NCBI GenBank assembly: GCA_947561585.1
Contig: CANNZV010001636.1
Location: 90,078 to 154,077, forward strand
Reading direction: 5' to 3'
DNA from: Caprella mutica
Lineage: Eukaryota; Arthropoda; Malacostraca; Amphipoda; Caprellidae
DNA length: 64,000 bases
Under the pieces are notes generated by a model. The model worked only from the letters and a program-made list of their open reading frames with translations. It was not told the origin of the DNA and ran no database searches. The position numbers and the translations under genes were made by a program. Shown piece after piece: positions 63,605 to 64,000 of this stretch (its first letter is position 1; each line of letters opens with the position of its first letter).

Positions 63605-64000
63605 TTCCTCGTATTTGCATGTTAATATCGAGAAGTTTGAAGTTATTTTATAAGGGTTTCGTGCAAAAGAAAAGTGAAAATGGCGATTGAACCTCAAAGT
63701 TGAATATATAGATATAATTCAGGTGTGTTTTTAATGTTAATTTCTTTAACTTATCTATAAAAAATAGGGTCTTGAAAAAATGCTACCTAGGAGCGTAAAG
63801 TAGTGCTAGTTAACTGCTAAATTGTAGTTCCTATGAATAACAAGTAAGGAAAAAAAATAATGGAATACAATTTAACCAATGCCTAGTTAGTAATTGATCA
63901 GAAAAAAATTAAATTTAGAAGTGCTAAGTTTAAGTAGGTTTTCCCATGTTTCAAAGTGTGGTCAGAGTCGCCATTTCCAGTCATCCGGTGGTCACGTCAA
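63605..64000. other. Right edge, nothing recognised
   Basis: AT-rich with a less AT-rich last 60 bases (GTGTGGTCAGAGTCGCCATT). The rest of the mariner relic may lie here, but no frame is convincing. Confidence 0.25.

Noticed and set aside
1..64000. tRNA, rRNA and viral insertions
   Set aside because: I looked for tRNA arms, rRNA-like conserved blocks and virus-like frames and saw none, but a short or diverged tRNA could be missed by eye.

Overview
The window is nuclear DNA of an animal, most likely an arthropod and probably an insect. The grounds are AT-rich sequence, genes split by introns with GT-AG junctions, mariner-, hAT- and LINE-type relics, and many short inverted-repeat (MITE) elements. 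I cannot fix the species from the sequence. A sap-feeding hemipteran is only a guess.

Only two genes are recognised with confidence, both on the + strand. At the left edge are the last two coding exons of a heavy-chain-type ferritin subunit (32-179 and 1232-1269). From 7001 to 15796 lies a calcium- and integrin-binding (CIB) family EF-hand gene. Its start exon (MGNK...) is at 7001-7051 and later exons are at 12142-12289, 12715-12821 and 15683-15796. The part that usually encodes the next 45 or so residues was not found. A serine-rich exon-like ORF without a methionine lies at 28898-29422. Four shorter exon-like ORFs (32766, 46460, 57112, 58697) and one minus-strand ORF (13739) are low-confidence candidates.

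The rest is dominated by tandem repeats. I count about 30 separate minisatellite arrays with units of 10 to 76 bp, summing to about 20 kb or roughly a third of the window. Each array has its own sequence. They are not random with respect to genes. The ferritin array begins inside the intron donor. One CIB array is 45 exactly spaced copies of the exon end plus the GTGAGT donor. Another CIB array runs to about 20 bases before an acceptor, and another ends about 20 bases before the start codon. The array at 29388 contains the stop codon of the preceding ORF.

The second theme is small DNA transposons. About 20 full or partial copies of one inverted-repeat family (family A: ends like GGGTAAGTTCCGAG, TA target duplication) are spread through the window. 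Others include a PIF/Harbinger-like MITE with TTA duplication (17727-17873), pogo-like elements (6520 and about 18095), a hAT relic with an 8-bp duplication inside a LINE relic (35777-36265), a 376-bp inverted-repeat element inside a 72-bp minisatellite (26443-26818), and decayed Tc1/mariner transposases (3195, 26000, 46960, 63340). A 34-bp motif containing GGCCATAGAAGA occurs singly and as three arrays in both orientations. Region by region: 1-1.6 kb ferritin; 1.6-7 kb intergenic with TIR elements; 7-16.7 kb CIB gene; 16.7-28.8 kb MITEs and arrays; 28.9-29.8 kb serine-rich ORF with array; 30-40 kb sparse with LINE/hAT; 40-46 kb three large arrays; 46-54 kb mariner relic, MITEs and the motif array; 54-60 kb repeats and candidate exons; 60-64 kb motif-rich unique DNA, inverted G/C arrays and a transposase relic.
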